A DNA stretch of 64,000 nucleotides from Natranaerobius thermophilus JW/NM-WN-LF (GTDB taxonomy: Bacteria > Bacillota > Natranaerobiia > Natranaerobiales > Natranaerobiaceae), in contig NC_010718.1 in the NCBI RefSeq assembly GCF_000020005.1, positions 439,001 through 503,000 of the forward strand, in the 5' to 3' direction. Below the pieces are notes generated by a model. The model worked only from the letters and a program-made list of their open reading frames with translations. It was not told the origin of the DNA and searched no databases. Made by a program: the position numbers and the translations under genes. This document shows, piece by piece, positions 27,004-34,383 of the stretch. How positions within the stretch are numbered: position 1 is the first letter of the stretch; each line of letters starts with the position of its first letter.

Positions 27004-27413
27004 AAAAGAGCCCACAATGACCTGCGGTCGGGCCAGTGTAGATTCTATGTTAGCCCTGTGCAACCTCTCGGGTACACAGGACCATGTCAGAACCTACACT
27101 AGCCGTTTCCCCAACCGTGATGGATCCCTTTCCAAAGAGCTATAAGAAATCTCTCGACCCCTTATAACCCCTTAAGGAACCCATCACGATTTTGGCTCGA
27201 TCCCTACAGATCTCAGGTGACCTCTAAATAGTAGTTCCGACTATTCAGAAGCCAGTAATTGACCTGTAGGGATCTTCCCTCCGGCCGATGCCAGGCCTTA
27301 AAAAAGACCCAGCATCGACCTTCGGCCGGCCGCTTAGGAGCCTTATCCTGTAAGACCCCTAAGCGACCTTGGCTCGGTCATTGCGAACCCTCATTACTTA
27401 ATATGGACACATT
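27002..27413 (-). ncRNA. Candidate large structured noncoding RNA with a closing stem and five arms
   Basis: No gene is seen here, base composition is clearly more GC-rich than the surroundings, and nearly every base can pair. A 13-pair closing stem joins 27378-27392 with 27008-27020. Within it are five arms, read on the minus strand: 27365-27331 (15 pairs, loop CAGGA), 27316-27287 (11 pairs), 27274-27199 (14 pairs plus an inner 15-pair helix), 27188-27116 (15 + 13 pairs, GAGA tetraloop) and 27100-27035 (12 pairs plus inner helix). Over twenty positions are G-U on the minus strand and would be A-C on the plus strand, so the minus strand is the transcribed one. Six U residues (27007-27002) end it. 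The RNA class is unknown to me. Confidence 0.75.
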
Positions 27414-27426
27414 TTAAGTAATTATA
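27393..27426 (-). promoter_or_regulatory. Promoter -10 and inverted repeat ahead of the structured RNA
   Basis: On the minus strand TATAAT occupies 27426-27421, about 30 nt before the closing stem, with an AT-rich tract upstream but no good -35. The 9-bp inverted repeat ATTACTTAA/TTAAGTAAT (27393-27401 and 27414-27422) overlaps the presumed start site and could be an operator or a 5' hairpin. The binding protein gene starts divergently at 27470. Confidence 0.45.
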
Positions 27427-27469
27427 CAAATTTTTAATAAAAAAATTTAAAAAGTTGGGTGAATCTACT

Positions 27470-28291
27470 ATGACTCGAATTGAATTAGCTATGTTTTTAT
27501 TAATTACCTTAGTTTTTATGAGTGTTCTAACTGCTTGTCAACAAAATGAGGATAAAGATTTGATTATGGCAACTACTACAAGCGTCTATGACTCTAACTT
27601 AATAGAGACTTTAATGGATGAATACTATGAGCAAGAAGGAGTAAAGGTTCAGATTACAGCTAGAGGAACTGGTGCTTCTTTGGATTTAGGGAAACGGGGT
27701 GATGTAGATCTCGTGCTGGTTCATGACCCGAAACAGGAAATTGAAATGCTTGAACAAGGGTATTTTATTGAGAGACATGAGTTAATGGAAAATGACTTTA
27801 TAATTGTAGGCCCAGCAAATGACCCTGCGGGAATTAGTGAAGTAAAGGAGGTAGATGAAGCTTTACAAGCCATCATAGAATCTGAACAAGAGTTTATCTC
27901 GCGTGGGGATGATTCAGGGACCCATAGAAGGGAACGCCAGTTATTTGAGGACTTAGGTGAATTTCCTGAAGAAGATAAGTATTTATCCGTTGGGCAAGGG
28001 ATGGGTGAAACTTTGAGAACTGCTGAAGAAAAGCAAGCCTATACCCTGTCAGATAATGCAACCTATACATCTTTACAAGCAAGTAATGAGAATTTCGAGC
28101 TAGAAGTGTTATATGAGGGAAATGGTAAACTAGAAAATATTTATAGTATACTTATACCGCAAATTGATGATTTACCTGAAACTAGAACAGAAAAAATTGA
28201 AAATCTAGTAGAATTTTTATTGTCAGAAGAGGGGGAAAAGATTATTTCTCAATACCAAAAAAATAATAATGTCTTATTCCGTCCCAAGTAG
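27470..28291 (+). CDS. Tungstate-type ABC transporter substrate-binding lipoprotein (TupA-like)
   Basis: A 273-residue exported protein with a signal peptide ending in the lipobox LTAC (Cys about residue 23). The mature start LIMATTTSVYDSNLIETLMDEY and the motif TARGTGASLDLGKRGDVDLVLVHDP match TupA tungstate-binding proteins; EQEFISRGDDSGTHRRE is also typical. TupA captures tungstate or molybdate for the TupB/TupC permease and ATPase. Neither is adjacent, so the importer must be completed elsewhere. ATG 27470 is chosen over an upstream TTG because it begins a normal signal peptide. The cofactor genes from 30190 make a tungsten/molybdenum role sensible. Confidence 0.85.
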   Translation: MTRIELAMFLLITLVFMSVLTACQQNEDKDLIMATTTSVYDSNLIETLMDEYYEQEGVKVQITARGTGASLDLGKRGDVDLVLVHDPKQEIEMLEQGYFIERHELMENDFIIVGPANDPAGISEVKEVDEALQAIIESEQEFISRGDDSGTHRRERQLFEDLGEFPEEDKYLSVGQGMGETLRTAEEKQAYTLSDNATYTSLQASNENFELEVLYEGNGKLENIYSILIPQIDDLPETRTEKIENLVEFLLSEEGEKIISQYQKNNNVLFRPK

Positions 28292-28394
28292 CAGTTTGTG
28301 GAAGCTATATCTAATATAACTAAAACAAATACTGGTAATATGGATACAGCTTTCCTTAGTTGATTACAAAGTCTTTTAACTAAAATTAGTCAAC

Positions 28395-28422
28395 TTGAGT
28401 TGTTTACTGCATATGGTATGAT
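28395..28422 (+). promoter_or_regulatory. Promoter of the asparagine-synthetase-like gene
   Basis: TTGAGT (28395-28400) and TATGAT (28417-28422) are separated by 16 nt; the gene starts about 67 nt downstream. Confidence 0.5.
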
Positions 28423-28488
28423 AGAGAGTGACTAGCACAAAATTAAAAATCCTTTAACGAACTCTAAAAGAGGTGATAATTTAATTTT

Positions 28489-29937
28489 ATGAGCGGTATT
28501 GTAGCTTTACAAGGTGATTTGAAAGATTCTGAGAAGTTAGAGACCATGTTGAGTAAATTAGAACACAGAGGGCCTGATGCTAGGGAAACTTATACCATGG
28601 CCGATTCTTTCCTAGGACAGGTCAAAAGCCAAGGGGAGCCTTCTTTTACAAAAAAAAGAGCAGCCACCCTGGTTTTAGATGGTCAGCCAAGTTATCTAGG
28701 GAAACAAATCAGCAGAGAAGAGCTGTTAAATCTTTATCTAGAAAAAGGTACCAAGTTTATCAAACAATTGGGTGATGCCTTTACCTTTATTCTTTCAGAT
28801 GGAGATGAACTAGTGGCTGCAAGGGACACCTTTGGTGCTAGGCCGTTATACTATGTAAACTGTGAAAATGGCTTAATGTTTGCTTCAGAAATTAAAGCTT
28901 TAGAAGAGTTGAACCCGGATGCAGAAATCAAAATCTTTCCACCAGGGACTTACTATTCTTCAACTGAGGGTTTCTCAACTTTTAAAAAGATACCTGGTTT
29001 CCAAGCAAATATACACGCTTCTCCAGGAAGCCAGCGCTATAACCAGAAAGCTGAAGAATTAAATAGATTACTTATTGAAGCAGTTAGAAAAAATGTAACA
29101 GATCAAGAGAATATTGGTGTATTTCTAAGCGGGGGAGTAGATAGCTCCATTATTGCAGCGGCCCTTGATAAGATTACTGATAAACCAATTAAAACTTTTG
29201 CAGTTGGTGTTGCAGGTAGCGATGATGTGATGAAAGCCCGTAAAGTTGCCGAATTTTTAAATAGCGAGCATAAAGAATACACATATGATTATGACGACAT
29301 GATGAAAGTGCTTCCGGAAGTAATATATTATCTAGAATCCTTTGATGTAGAATTGGTCAATAGTTCAATTGCCAATTTTCTAGTTGCATACTTAGCTAAG
29401 GAATCCGGAATGGAAGTAGTGCTGTCAGGGGAAGGAGCGGATGAACTCTTTGGTGGGTATCACCATCTTAAGGATTGTTCAACGGACAGTGAATTGAACA
29501 GGGAATTGGAACATTTGTTGAAGGGACTTCACAATGGAGGGCTACAGCGGGTAGATAGAATGACAAAGGCCCATGCTTTAGACTGTCGTATGCCTTTTTT
29601 TGATAAAGATGTTATAGATTTTGCTAGGGTGATACCCTGTAACTGGAAAATTACTGATGAAGGTATGGAAAAACTCATTTTAAGGCAGGCCTTTGATGGC
29701 ATGTTACCAGAAGAGGTACTATGGCGTAAAAAAGTACAATTTGGAATAGGATCTGGCAATGAAGGTGTTATGGAGGAGAAGATTAAAAACCAAATTACAG
29801 ATAAGGAATATAGAAATGCCCAGAAGAATACGAGCTTTACTTTTAAATCTAAAATCGAATATTACTATTATAAAATCTTTAAAGAAAAACATCCATTAAA
29901 AGGAATAGAAAGTACCGTTAATAGATGGCTTGCGTAG
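28489..29937 (+). CDS. Asparagine synthetase-like protein lacking the glutaminase cysteine
   Basis: A 482-residue AsnB-family protein. The C-terminal synthetase domain is intact: PP-loop GVFLSGGVDSSIIAAAL (about residues 210-226), LSGEGADELFGGYHH and RVDRMTKAHALDCRMPFFD. The N-terminal class II amidotransferase domain is altered: it begins MSGIV rather than MCGIV, so the nucleophilic Cys2 is Ser, and the usual NGEIYN oxyanion segment is replaced (around LVLDGQPSY). The LEHRGPDA motif remains. It probably uses free ammonia, or serves a non-standard amide or adenylate reaction. Aspartate to asparagine is the default guess. It is monocistronic with its own promoter and terminator. Confidence 0.82.
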   Translation: MSGIVALQGDLKDSEKLETMLSKLEHRGPDARETYTMADSFLGQVKSQGEPSFTKKRAATLVLDGQPSYLGKQISREELLNLYLEKGTKFIKQLGDAFTFILSDGDELVAARDTFGARPLYYVNCENGLMFASEIKALEELNPDAEIKIFPPGTYYSSTEGFSTFKKIPGFQANIHASPGSQRYNQKAEELNRLLIEAVRKNVTDQENIGVFLSGGVDSSIIAAALDKITDKPIKTFAVGVAGSDDVMKARKVAEFLNSEHKEYTYDYDDMMKVLPEVIYYLESFDVELVNSSIANFLVAYLAKESGMEVVLSGEGADELFGGYHHLKDCSTDSELNRELEHLLKGLHNGGLQRVDRMTKAHALDCRMPFFDKDVIDFARVIPCNWKITDEGMEKLILRQAFDGMLPEEVLWRKKVQFGIGSGNEGVMEEKIKNQITDKEYRNAQKNTSFTFKSKIEYYYYKIFKEKHPLKGIESTVNRWLA

Positions 29938-29966
29938 AATTGTGTTATTTAACAATATTAAAAAAA

Positions 29967-30020
29967 GGCTGTATAAAAGTTAATATTAATGCTGTAAAAT
30001 TTTAATTTTACAGCATTAAC
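29967..30020 (+). repeat. Dispersed repeat, copy C
   Basis: GGCTGTATAAAAGTTAATAT is followed by a perfect palindrome-like hairpin, GCTGTAAAATT/AATTTTACAGC (29991-30014). It matches the copies at 495-546 (reversed) and 19509-19572 and lies between the synthetase gene and its terminator. Confidence 0.7.
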
Positions 30021-30043
30021 AACTAAATATAAGCGCTAAAAAT

Positions 30044-30082
30044 AAAAAGAAGGTTGTAGCAAAGCTACAACCTTCTTTTTTT
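30044..30082. terminator. Strong intrinsic terminator
   Basis: AAAAAGAAGGTTGTAGC (30044-30060) pairs perfectly with GCTACAACCTTCTTTTT across a 3-nt AAA loop and runs into T7. Confidence 0.88.
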
Positions 30083-30189
30083 GCAGGGAAAACGACAATT
30101 TATGAGGAATATATACATGAGGATAATAACTTAAAGTATTATGAACTGAGAATTGGGAATTGTAAATTTTTACAGAGGAGGGTTTTTTT

Positions 30190-30372
30190 ATGGGCGAAAA
30201 AAAACGGTCTGAATTAGAAAATATGCTAAAAAGTGAAGCAGTTGATGGAAGAATTTCCTGCGCCAAGTGTACTGAAATAGCGGAAAAGACTAACTGTGCT
30301 TTAAGTGAAGTAGGGGAAGTTGCTGATGAATTAAAATTAAAAATTGTTAAATGTCAGCTAGGTTGTTTTTAA
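30190..30372 (+). CDS. Small cysteine-containing protein of the Mo/W cofactor cluster, unknown function
   Basis: A 60-residue protein starting at ATG 30190 behind GAGGAGGG. It has a charged helix, then GRISCAKCTEIAEKTNC (CxxC) and a helix-turn-like stretch, and ends LKIVKCQLGCF. The KIV-x-CQLGCF ending is one I recall in small proteins near molybdopterin genes in other anaerobes, but no function is known to me. Cysteines at about 24, 27, 36, 55 and 59 could bind a metal or cluster. It lies 42 nt upstream of moeA in the same direction and is probably co-transcribed. Confidence 0.7.
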   Translation: MGEKKRSELENMLKSEAVDGRISCAKCTEIAEKTNCALSEVGEVADELKLKIVKCQLGCF

Positions 30373-30413
30373 TAACAAGTAGTTAATGGATTAAGTTTAA
30401 GGAGTGGATACAA

Positions 30414-31655
30414 TTGTTCCAGGTCATATCAGTAGAAGAAGCTATTTCGAAAGTCACTGCAAATATAGATAAGTATTTTGAAGGTCTTGAGTCAGAGCAA
30501 ATCAAGTCAGAAAATGCCTTAGGAAGGGTGTTAGCTCAAGATATAAAAGCTCCCAGTGACTTACCTCCTTTTTCTAGGTCCACCGTAGATGGTTATGTAG
30601 TCAAGGCTAAAGATACCTTTGGTGTTTCGGAATCTTTACCTGCGGTGTTATTTAATAAAGGTAAGATAGAAATGGGAGAAGAGCCCCATAAAACTTTGAA
30701 TCAAGATGAAACTATGGAAATTTCTACAGGAGGTATGCTTCCTTCAGGTGGAGATGCTGTAGTTATGCTTGAGGATGTGGAGACCTTCGATGATAATTCT
30801 ATCATTGTTAACAAATCCGTAGCTAGAGGCGAAAATGTCATCGAAAAAGGGGAAGATACTCAAGAAGGTGTCACTGTATTACGAAAAGGGCATAGACTAA
30901 GATCTCAAGATATAGGTGCTTTAGCTGCCTTAGGAATTTTAGAAATATCTGTTTATCATCAACCTGTAATAGGAATAATCTCAACGGGGGATGAATTAAT
31001 ACCACCTGAAAAACCTCTATCTGGCGGTAAAATTAGAGATATCAATTCCTGGGCTTTAAGTGCTGCTGTCACAAAACTAGGTGGAAAACCTATACAGTAC
31101 GGAATAATACAAGATGAGCCACAATATTTTCGAGAAAGCTTTGACAAGGCAGTTACTCAATGTGATATGGTGATTTTATCTGGGGGCAGTTCTGTTGGCA
31201 CTCGTGATCTGACAGCTAAGACCATAGACTTGGGAGAACCAGGCATTATTTTTCATGGTGTTTCAGTTAAACCTGGTAAGCCAACTATATTTGGAATCGT
31301 TGATAATGTCCCTGTATTTGGCTTATCGGGAAATCCCGTCAGCGCTATGGTTACCTTTGATTTATTTGTTAAACCTGCCATTTATGGAATATCGGGTGTT
31401 GCTAATTTTGGTAGAGACTGGTTTGAAAATATAACTAAGGCCAGATTGGCTCGTAATATATCTTCAAAAGGTGGTAGAGAAGACTTTGTCAGAGTTTCAT
31501 TAAAAGGTGAACCAGGAGAGTTTCCGGAAGCTTTCCCAGTGTTAGGAGAATCGGGTTTAATTTTTACACTTGTCGAAGCTGATGGATTGGTGCGCATTCC
31601 CCAAAACACTGAAGGTTATTCTCAAGGTGAAATAATAGAAGTGATCAAGTGTTAA
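30414..31655 (+). CDS. moeA: Molybdopterin molybdenumtransferase MoeA
   Basis: A 413-residue MoeA-family protein, which inserts molybdenum or tungsten into adenylated molybdopterin. Recognisable segments in order are ALGRVLAQDIKAPSDLPPFSRSTVDGYVVKA (domain I/II junction), EISTGGMLPSGGDAVVMLED, GIISTGDEL, SGGSSVGTRDLT (MPT-binding loop), VKPGKPTIFG and GLSGNPVSAMVTFD, then a C-terminal beta domain. The TTG start at 30414 follows AAGGAGTGG. A second MoeA homologue follows after 15 nt, then a MoaB/Mog protein, forming a cofactor-finishing operon. Two MoeA paralogues are often linked to separate Mo and W use, but this is not proven here. Confidence 0.92.
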   Translation: MFQVISVEEAISKVTANIDKYFEGLESEQIKSENALGRVLAQDIKAPSDLPPFSRSTVDGYVVKAKDTFGVSESLPAVLFNKGKIEMGEEPHKTLNQDETMEISTGGMLPSGGDAVVMLEDVETFDDNSIIVNKSVARGENVIEKGEDTQEGVTVLRKGHRLRSQDIGALAALGILEISVYHQPVIGIISTGDELIPPEKPLSGGKIRDINSWALSAAVTKLGGKPIQYGIIQDEPQYFRESFDKAVTQCDMVILSGGSSVGTRDLTAKTIDLGEPGIIFHGVSVKPGKPTIFGIVDNVPVFGLSGNPVSAMVTFDLFVKPAIYGISGVANFGRDWFENITKARLARNISSKGGREDFVRVSLKGEPGEFPEAFPVLGESGLIFTLVEADGLVRIPQNTEGYSQGEIIEVIKC

Positions 31656-31670
31656 TGAGAGGTGATGAAC

Positions 31671-33599
31671 ATGAAAAAAAATAAAAAAAGGAAAGTTTAT
31701 CTAGATAACACCCCTTTAGATGAGGCCTTAGAGACTTTTTTCAATGCTCTTTCTGAGGTGGAAGCGGATACTTTAGCAGGAGAAACTATTCTAACTGAGA
31801 ATGCCCATGGACGAATTACAAAAGAACCTGTCTTTGCAAAGGTTTCTTCACCCCATTATCATGCTTCAGCTATGGATGGAATAGCCGTTGATTCTAAAAA
31901 AACTCAAGGGGCTTCATTGAGAAACCCAAAGATATTAACAACCCCTCAAGATGCAGAATTAGTTGATACTGGATCACCTATACCTCATGATAAAAATGCT
32001 GTCATTATGATCGAGGACGTTGACTGGGCTGGCAGGAATGAGGTGGAAATTGTCGAGTCGGTGGCGCCTTGGCAGCATGTTAGGACTATAGGGGAAGATC
32101 TGGTAGCTACCGAATTAATTGTTCCGGCTGGGCAAAAACTTCGTCCTGTTGATATTGGGGCGATACTGGCTGGAGGTGTGACAGAAGTAACTGTTGAACC
32201 TAAACCTCGAGTTGCTGTAGTACCTACTGGTACTGAACTTGTTGAACCAGGAGAAAGATTAAAACCAGGGGATGTAGTTGAATTTAACTCTCGAGTTTTA
32301 TCAGGTTTAGTTTCTCAATGGGGTGGTAAACCTTCTAAGGAAGATAAACTACCCGATGATTACGATTTAATTGTGGAAACAATAAAAAGTTTATTACCGC
32401 AGAATGATTTGATTATAGTAAATGCAGGCTCTTCAGCGGGGGCACAAGATTATACCTATCAAGCTATTAAAGATATGGGAGAAGTGATTTCCCATGGTGT
32501 GGCGATAAAACCAGGAAAACCAGTGATTCTTGGTATCATTGATAAAACTCCTGTCATCGGTATTCCCGGCTATCCGGTATCTGCTGTGCTTGCCATGGAG
32601 TTATTCGTTAAACCTTTGCTGTATAAATGGCAAAACAAATCGGTACCCAAACAGGAAGAAATAACGGCTAAAATATCTAGGAGGGTAGTATCTTCTTTTA
32701 ATGCCCAAGAGTACCTCAGAGTGAAAGTTGGAAAAGTAGGGGATAAGTTTGTAGCGACTCCTTTAGGAAGAGGAGCTAGTATGATCATGTCTCTGGTTAA
32801 ATCCGATGGTATGATTGTAATTCCCCAGATGCGAGAAGGTTTGGAAAAAGGTGAAGAGATAGATGTCAAGCTCCACAGGTCAAAAGAAAATATCGAAAGT
32901 ACAATTGTAGGAATAGGAAGTCATGATATCTCCTTAGACATTTTATCCAATGAACTGTCCAAAAGGTACCCGCCTTATACTTTATCTTCAGCCCATGTCG
33001 GTAGCATGGGTGGGCTTATGGCTTTAAAACGTGGTGAGGCTCATATGGCAGGAGTACACCTGTTAGACCCAGAAACTGGAGAATACAATATCCCTCATAT
33101 AAAAAAATACCTGTCCGATCAAGATATTATACTGGTTAATTTAGCTTATAGAGAACAAGGATTATTGGTAGCTAAGGATAATCCCAAGAACATTTACGGC
33201 CTGGAGGATTTAAAAAGAGAAGATGTAAAAATGGTTAATCGTCAAAAAGGGGCAGGCACTAGAATATTACTTGATTATAAGTTAGAGGAACTAGGCATCT
33301 CTTCTGAACAACTTACAGGTTATGATAGAGAGGAAGTTAATCACCTATCTGTGGCAGCTGCTGTCAATGGAGGTACTGCGGATTGCGGTCTAGGAATTAG
33401 AGCAGCTGCAGAAGCTTTAGATTTGGACTTTATACCTGTATCCAAAGAACGTTATGACATCGCAATTCCTCGTGATTTTTGGGATTGGGAAGGTATCCAA
33501 CATATACTGAAGGTGATTAGAAGTGAGGAGTTCAAGCACTCTATTGATGAATTGTCGGGATATGATCTATCTGCAAGTGGTGAGATATTACACTGTTAA
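31671..33599 (+). CDS. MoeA homologue fused to a periplasmic-binding-like domain
   Basis: A 642-residue two-part protein. Residues about 1-405 are a complete MoeA: SPHYHASAMDGIAV, PTGTELVEPGERLKPGDVVEFNSRVL, NAGSSAGAQDYTY and VKPGKPVILGIIDKTPVIGIPGYPVSAV. Residues about 420-642 form a substrate-binding-like domain (GIGSHDISLDILSNEL, SSAHVGSMGGLMALKRGEAHMAGVHL, VNRQKGAGTRILLDYKL, AAVNGGTADCGLGIRAAA) without a signal peptide. The same fusion is known in other anaerobes and is thought to sense or present an oxyanion or cofactor. ATG 31671 follows GAGGTGA. It sits between moeA and the MoaB/Mog gene. Confidence 0.9.
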   Translation: MKKNKKRKVYLDNTPLDEALETFFNALSEVEADTLAGETILTENAHGRITKEPVFAKVSSPHYHASAMDGIAVDSKKTQGASLRNPKILTTPQDAELVDTGSPIPHDKNAVIMIEDVDWAGRNEVEIVESVAPWQHVRTIGEDLVATELIVPAGQKLRPVDIGAILAGGVTEVTVEPKPRVAVVPTGTELVEPGERLKPGDVVEFNSRVLSGLVSQWGGKPSKEDKLPDDYDLIVETIKSLLPQNDLIIVNAGSSAGAQDYTYQAIKDMGEVISHGVAIKPGKPVILGIIDKTPVIGIPGYPVSAVLAMELFVKPLLYKWQNKSVPKQEEITAKISRRVVSSFNAQEYLRVKVGKVGDKFVATPLGRGASMIMSLVKSDGMIVIPQMREGLEKGEEIDVKLHRSKENIESTIVGIGSHDISLDILSNELSKRYPPYTLSSAHVGSMGGLMALKRGEAHMAGVHLLDPETGEYNIPHIKKYLSDQDIILVNLAYREQGLLVAKDNPKNIYGLEDLKREDVKMVNRQKGAGTRILLDYKLEELGISSEQLTGYDREEVNHLSVAAAVNGGTADCGLGIRAAAEALDLDFIPVSKERYDIAIPRDFWDWEGIQHILKVIRSEEFKHSIDELSGYDLSASGEILHC

Positions 33600-33613
33600 G
33601 TGAGGTGAATGGG

Positions 33614-34126
33614 ATGACTTTGTATAAAGCAGGGATAATTACTGCTAGTGATAGTGGTGCTCAAGGAAAACGCGTTGATGAGAGTGGCAAGCTATTAAAG
33701 CAGTATTTAGAAAATAGCGATATCGGCATTAATGTGGAAGAATATCAGATTGTTCCAGATGATCGCAAAAAACTTGGATCTCTAATGGAAGATTGGGTTA
33801 GACAAGGTATAGATCTGATTCTTACAACTGGAGGAACAGGTTTAAGCCCTAGAGATTTTACACCTGAAGCTACAGAGGATGTAATTGATAAACAGGTGCC
33901 TGGTTTTCAAGAAGAGATGAGGCGTATGAGTATCGAAAAAACACCTCATGGAATGTTGAGTAGAGGGGTTGCCGGTATAAGAAACCAAACGCTGATTATA
34001 AATTTCCCAGGAAGCCCAAAGGCTGTCACCGAGTGTTTTAATACTGTTAAACCTGCCTTATCCCATGCCTTAGAAACGTTAACAGGCCAAGCTAAAAACT
34101 GTGCCCAAAAAAATAATGCAAATTAA
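33614..34126 (+). CDS. Molybdopterin adenylyltransferase-type protein (MoaB/Mog)
   Basis: A 170-residue protein of the MoaB/Mog family, which adenylates molybdopterin before metal insertion by MoeA. The fold's landmarks are AGIITASDSGAQGKRVDESG, the loop LILTTGGTGLSPRDFTPEAT (about residues 68-87) and NFPGSPKAVTECF. ATG 33614 lies 5-6 nt after GAGGTGA; the GTG overlapping that site at 33605 is unlikely. It is the last gene of the cofactor cluster. The 185-nt region after it contains an imperfect inverted repeat and then the groES promoter. Confidence 0.9.
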   Translation: MTLYKAGIITASDSGAQGKRVDESGKLLKQYLENSDIGINVEEYQIVPDDRKKLGSLMEDWVRQGIDLILTTGGTGLSPRDFTPEATEDVIDKQVPGFQEEMRRMSIEKTPHGMLSRGVAGIRNQTLIINFPGSPKAVTECFNTVKPALSHALETLTGQAKNCAQKNNAN

Positions 34127-34189
34127 TGGTATAAAATTGAAAATATAGGCAAGAATAATGATTGTGGGCGAATGGTTGTCTAAAAAAAT

Positions 34190-34284
34190 GTTTAGTGGAG
34201 CTAAAATGAGGAAGTGAGAGATAATTAGATCTGAGCGCTTATATTTACTTGCAATTTTTTCAAAATCCTCTTGCTTCACTAAAC
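34190..34284. repeat. Long imperfect inverted repeat upstream of groES
   Basis: GTTTAGTGGAGC (34190-34201) pairs with GCTTCACTAAAC (34273-34284) with one G-U. The helix can continue inward with GAGGA/TCCTC (34208-34212, 34266-34270) and AAGTGA/TTACTT. The 3' arm overlaps the presumed groES -35. It could be the end of the cofactor transcript, a small RNA or a regulator site. Confidence 0.4.
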
Positions 34285-34302
34285 TACATCTATTAATATA
34301 AT
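34271..34302 (+). promoter_or_regulatory. Promoter of groES-groEL
   Basis: TATAAT at 34297-34302 is a full consensus -10. The -35 is either TTGCTT (34271, 20-nt spacing) or TTCACT (34275, 16-nt spacing). CIRCE begins 9 nt downstream, covering the start site. Confidence 0.65.
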
Positions 34303-34310
34303 AAATGTGA

Positions 34311-34337
34311 TTAGCACTCGACATTAGTGAGTGCTAA
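34311..34337 (+). promoter_or_regulatory. CIRCE element (HrcA operator)
   Basis: TTAGCACTC (34311-34319), 9-nt spacer, GAGTGCTAA (34329-34337) is an exact match to the CIRCE consensus. It should be bound by the HrcA repressor, giving heat-inducible groESL. Confidence 0.97.
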
Positions 34338-34383
34338 TAAAATGTTTGATATACATAAATACAACATAAAAGGAGGGTTCAAG

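Noticed and set aside
27002-27413. OLE RNA, RNase P RNA, tmRNA, group II intron or CRISPR
   Set aside because: None of their conserved cores (for RNase P GAGGAAAGTCC, for tmRNA the tRNA-like ends, for group II domain V) is seen; OLE is larger and has a different gene context; there are no evenly spaced identical repeats.
27004-27469. A run of ordinary terminators between genes
   Set aside because: The arms lie inside a long closing stem, have linkers with shared motifs, and most lack a T-run.
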